Shown: one piece after another, positions 61,213-64,000 of the stretch | Layout of the letters: every line of letters begins with the position of its first letter | Position numbering within the stretch: the stretch's first letter is position 1 | DNA from: Massilia sp. 9I | GTDB taxonomy: Bacteria > Pseudomonadota > Gammaproteobacteria > Burkholderiales > Burkholderiaceae_D | Length of the DNA: 64,000 nt | Assembly (NCBI RefSeq): GCF_902506415.1 | Contig: NZ_LR733275.1 | Location: 4,626,176-4,690,175 of the forward strand | Direction: 5' to 3' | Notes under the pieces: model-generated | Databases searched by the model: none | What the model was told of the DNA's origin: nothing | Seen by the model: only the letters and a program-made list of their open reading frames with translations | Made by a program: the position numbers and the translations under genes

Positions 61213-62313
61213 ATGCACTTAAAGAAGATTCCTGCAGCGCTGCTGCCGCTCCTGTTCGCCCTTCCAGCCACCGCCCAACAGACTCCGCCGTCGATCCAGC
61301 AGCAGCTGGGCGACTGCAGCAAGCTCGTCGAAACGAATGCGCGCCTGGCCTGTTTCGACCGCCTGGCCGTCGCCCATGGCGCCACGCCCGCTGCGCCCGC
61401 TCTCGAAGCGGCGCCGGCGCCCGCCGTGGCAAGCATGACGCCGGGCCAGCAGCCGACCGCCTTCCCGGTCAAGCCGCAGCCGGACCCGGCCGCGTCGGTC
61501 GACCCGGTGGTCGAGGCCGCCGCCGAATACACGATGGCCGGCCACTGGGAGCTGGACGACAAGCACCGCCGCGGCACCTTCGTGTTCCGCCCGCACAACC
61601 CGAACTACCTGATCGCGGCCCGTACCTACCGCCCCAACGAGGCGCCCTACGAGCCCTTCCGCGCCGCCGACTTCACCGGCAAGCTGTCGCATGCCGAACT
61701 GCAGTACCAGCTCGGCTTCAAGATGAAGCTGGTCGAGACGGCCTTCGAATCGCCGGTCGACGTCTGGTTCGGCTATACCCAGAACAGCTTCTGGCAGGCC
61801 GGCAACCGCGAGGCCTCGAGCCCATTCCGCGAAACCAATTACCAGCCCGAGGTGATGGTGGTGACGCCGCTGAACTTCGGCGTGTTCGGCGCCAACCTGA
61901 AATACCTGAACCTGGGCCTGAACCACCAGTCGAACGGCCAGTCCTCGACCCTGTCGCGCAGCTGGAACCGGCTCTATGCCGAGGTCGGCCTGGAGCGCGG
62001 GCGCCTGTCCCTGACGGGGCGGGTGTGGAAGCGCATCAAGGAATCGGCTGAGGACGACAACAACCCGGACATCACCGACTACATGGGCCGCGCCGAGCTG
62101 GCCGGCACCTATCGCGTCGACGGCCACGAGTTCTCCGCCCTGCTGCGCCGCAATTTCTCGACCCGCAAGGGTGCGACCCAGCTCGGCTGGGCCTTCCCGC
62201 TGGCCGGTCCGCTCAAGGGCTACCTGCACTGGTTCTCGGGATACGGCCAGAGCCTGATCGACTACAACTACTTCCAGCGCACGATCGGCGCTGGCGTGGT
62301 GGTCCAATACTGA
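61213..62313 (+). CDS. pldA: outer-membrane phospholipase A (OMPLA)
   Basis: This 366-residue protein has a signal peptide (IPAALLPLLFALPATAQ), an N-terminal low-complexity linker (Ala/Pro-rich, about residues 60-115) and a beta-barrel domain. The OMPLA active-site segment LNLGLNHQSNGQSSTLSRSWNRLY shows the His, Ser and Asn of the triad. The barrel ends in an aromatic residue (VVVQY), the outer-membrane sorting signal. It hydrolyses phospholipids misplaced in the outer leaflet. The ATG at 61213 is preferred to the in-frame ATG at 61168. Confidence 0.94.
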   Translation: MHLKKIPAALLPLLFALPATAQQTPPSIQQQLGDCSKLVETNARLACFDRLAVAHGATPAAPALEAAPAPAVASMTPGQQPTAFPVKPQPDPAASVDPVVEAAAEYTMAGHWELDDKHRRGTFVFRPHNPNYLIAARTYRPNEAPYEPFRAADFTGKLSHAELQYQLGFKMKLVETAFESPVDVWFGYTQNSFWQAGNREASSPFRETNYQPEVMVVTPLNFGVFGANLKYLNLGLNHQSNGQSSTLSRSWNRLYAEVGLERGRLSLTGRVWKRIKESAEDDNNPDITDYMGRAELAGTYRVDGHEFSALLRRNFSTRKGATQLGWAFPLAGPLKGYLHWFSGYGQSLIDYNYFQRTIGAGVVVQY

Positions 62314-62365
62314 CGGGCGGCCAAGCCGACATTACAATGGCGGACTGCTCACTGGAGTCCGCCAT

Positions 62366-63352
62366 ATGAAACTCGCCACCCTCAACGACGGTACCCGCGA
62401 CGGCCAATTGCTGGTCGTATCGCGCGACCTCAAGACCGCCCACGTCGCCGACGGCATCGCGCCCACGCTGCAGGCCGCGCTCGACGACTGGGGCTTCATC
62501 GCGCCCCAGCTGGCCGACCTGTCTCTGCTGCTGAACGAAGGCCGCGCGCGCCGCCCCTTCGACTTCGACCCGGCCAGGTGCATGGCGCCGCTGCCGCGCG
62601 CCTACCAGTGGGCGGACGGCTCCGCCTATGTCAACCACGTCGAACTGGTGCGCAAGGCGCGCAAGGCCGAGATGCCGGCTTCGTTCTGGGAAGATCCCTT
62701 GATGTACCAGGGCGGCAGTGACGATTTCATCGGGCCGATGGACGACATCATGCTGGCGCACGAGGAGTGGGGCATCGACTTCGAGGCGGAAGTCGCGGTG
62801 GTGACGGGCGACGTGCCCATGGGCGCGACCCCGGACGAGGCGCATGGCCAGATCCGCCTGCTCATGCTGGCCAACGACGTCTCGCTGCGCAACCTGATTC
62901 CCGACGAACTGGCCAAGGGTTTCGGCTTCCTGCAATCGAAGCCGGCGACCAGCTTCGCGCCGGTGGCGGTGACGCCGGACGAACTGGGCGAGGCTTGGCG
63001 CGACGGCAAGGTGCACCTGCCGCTGCGCTCGACCTGGAACGGCCATCTGGTCGGGCAGCCGGATGCCGGCACCGACATGGTGTTCAACTTCCCGCAGTTG
63101 ATCGCGCACCTGGCCAAGAGCCGCCGGGTGCGGGCCGGCAGCATCATCGGCTCTGGCACGGTCTCGAACAAGGATGTGAGCCGCGGCTACTCGTGCATCG
63201 CCGAGCAGCGCTGCCTCGAGACGATCGCCGAAGGCTCGCCCAGCACGCCCTTCATGCGCTTCGGCGACAGCATCCGCATCGAGATGCTGGACGAGAAGGG
63301 CAAGTCGATCTTCGGCGCCATCGACCAGACGGTCAAACGTCTGGAACCTTGA
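62366..63352 (+). CDS. fumarylacetoacetate hydrolase (FAA) family protein
   Basis: This 328-residue protein has the FAA hydrolase fold, with metal-ligand and active-site segments WGIDFEAEVAVVTGDVPMGATPDEA, MLANDVSLRNL and RAGSIIGSGTVSNKD, and an N-terminal domain (RAYQWADGSAYVNHVELVRKARKAEMPASFWEDPLMYQGGSD). The family cleaves beta-diketones such as fumarylacetoacetate. No tyrosine-catabolism gene is adjacent, so a different 1,3-diketo substrate is possible. Confidence 0.9.
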   Translation: MKLATLNDGTRDGQLLVVSRDLKTAHVADGIAPTLQAALDDWGFIAPQLADLSLLLNEGRARRPFDFDPARCMAPLPRAYQWADGSAYVNHVELVRKARKAEMPASFWEDPLMYQGGSDDFIGPMDDIMLAHEEWGIDFEAEVAVVTGDVPMGATPDEAHGQIRLLMLANDVSLRNLIPDELAKGFGFLQSKPATSFAPVAVTPDELGEAWRDGKVHLPLRSTWNGHLVGQPDAGTDMVFNFPQLIAHLAKSRRVRAGSIIGSGTVSNKDVSRGYSCIAEQRCLETIAEGSPSTPFMRFGDSIRIEMLDEKGKSIFGAIDQTVKRLEP

Positions 63353-63355
63353 GCC

Positions 63356-64000
63356 TCACGGCCCCGACCAGAAGGCGTCGGGTGCGCCGCTGCCGCGCAG
63401 ATCCACCTCCACGGGCCGGCTGATGCGGCGCAGCACCTCGGCGCTCACGAGCCGCCCGTCCGGCTCGTGCAGCCGGTACCACAGGAAGGCGGTGCCCGAC
63501 AGGCGCAGCTGCTGGCCGCTGAACAGGTTTTCCTTCACGATGCTCATGCCTTCCAGCCGCAGGTCGATGTCCAGCACCAGGCTGCCCGCGGTGCGCTCGC
63601 TGTAGCCGAGATAGCGCGCGGCATTGAACAGCGGGCTTTTCTCGCTTGCTTCGCCAGCCTTGAGGGAGTCCACAAAGGCGTCCACCACCTTCAGCTGGGC
63701 CAGCGCGGCCTGTGCCACTTGCGCGAACTCCTTTTTTTCCTCGCCCTTGACTGCGTCAAGCAGAGCTTGCAGTTCGGCGATGCGCTGGGCGTAGCCGGCG
63801 CGGTGGTCGGCCAGGGCCTTCAGCCGTCCCAGCAGCTTCTCGTAGCGCGCCCAGTCGAGTTCCCCAAGGTAGCCGGCGCCGAGCCCGCTGATGCGCTCGG
63901 GGCAGGACTGGGCCAGGGCGCTGGCGAACAGGCTGCGCGCGCCTTCGCCGTAGCCGATCCCACTCGCCAATACGTCGCTGCGCAGCAGGGCGGCGAGGTC
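63356..64000 (-). CDS. unrecognised protein, C-terminal part (cut by window edge)
   Basis: The frame is open to the right edge (DLAALLRSDVLASGIGYGEGARSLF...), so only the last 214 residues are seen. A helical, coiled-coil-like part (DWARYEKLLGRLKALADHRAGYAQRIAELQALLDAVKGEEKKEFAQVAQAALAQLKVVDAFVDSLKAG) is followed by a beta-rich end (LVLDIDLRLEGMSIVKENLFSGQQLRLSGTAFLWYRLHEPDGRLV). I cannot name the family. It is convergent with the FAA hydrolase gene, 3 bp apart. Confidence 0.75.
   Translation of the reverse strand, partial: DLAALLRSDVLASGIGYGEGARSLFASALAQSCPERISGLGAGYLGELDWARYEKLLGRLKALADHRAGYAQRIAELQALLDAVKGEEKKEFAQVAQAALAQLKVVDAFVDSLKAGEASEKSPLFNAARYLGYSERTAGSLVLDIDLRLEGMSIVKENLFSGQQLRLSGTAFLWYRLHEPDGRLVSAEVLRRISRPVEVDLRGSGAPDAFWSGP

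Overview
The window is high-GC, densely packed bacterial chromosome with almost only housekeeping genes. Gene content and order (phasin, cysTWA-cysB, aat-bpt-pyrD, rne divergent from rluC-HAD-Rieske-sppA, prkA-yeaH-spoVR) point to a betaproteobacterium. My best guess is Burkholderiales, family Oxalobacteraceae (Massilia/Telluria/Duganella-like). That is inferred from protein character and synteny, not from a database search. No prophage, CRISPR array, integrase, transposase or conjugation gene was seen.

Layout. 1-6 kb: the start of radC (cut by the left edge) diverges from fkpB-ispH, followed by a complete livHMGF amino-acid ABC transporter without a binding protein. 5.8-11.2 kb: phasin, a DMT exporter, a nitroreductase, a PBP7-like endopeptidase, an IclR regulator and diacylglycerol kinase. 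11.2-16.7 kb: a sulfur block with a 1-Cys peroxiredoxin, a TauE/SafE exporter and the cysT-cysW-cysA-cysB operon. The three transcription units of this block share a 24-bp promoter element. 16.8-21.1 kb: a minus-strand operon nudix-aat-bpt-pyrD-tas. 21.3 kb: initiator tRNA-fMet, then an orphan Tdi1-type immunity-like gene. 22-26 kb: alkA, a DMT exporter, an XdhC-family gene and a lipoprotein resembling an M48 peptidase without its catalytic Glu. 26-32.5 kb: ribF-ileS-lspA-coaBC-dut. 32.6-36.6 kb: tonB-exbB-exbD-exbD-TPR. 37.4-42.3 kb: the prkA-yeaH-spoVR stress operon with a long leader. 42.9-48.2 kb: adenine deaminase, a YbbP-like permease, a truncated hemoglobin and rmuC. 48.3-52.7 kb: molybdenum cofactor genes, with mobA and moeA fused into one frame, moaA, and a chromate transporter. 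52.7-59.5 kb: rne and the divergent rluC operon. 59.5-64 kb: an orphan small gene, a RsuA-type pseudouridine synthase, outer-membrane phospholipase A, an FAA hydrolase, and an unrecognised gene cut by the right edge.

Three kinds of non-coding repeat lie between gene 3' ends: two copies of a ~100-bp palindromic element (9746-9844 and 21405-21504), and two different pairs of inverted REP-like hairpins (16719-16824 and 48244-48352).

I did not find a clear new multi-gene system. The observations most worth following up are the shared 24-bp element of the sulfur block, the MobA-MoeA fusion, the degenerate M48-like lipoprotein, the 100-bp repeat family and the orphan immunity-like gene.
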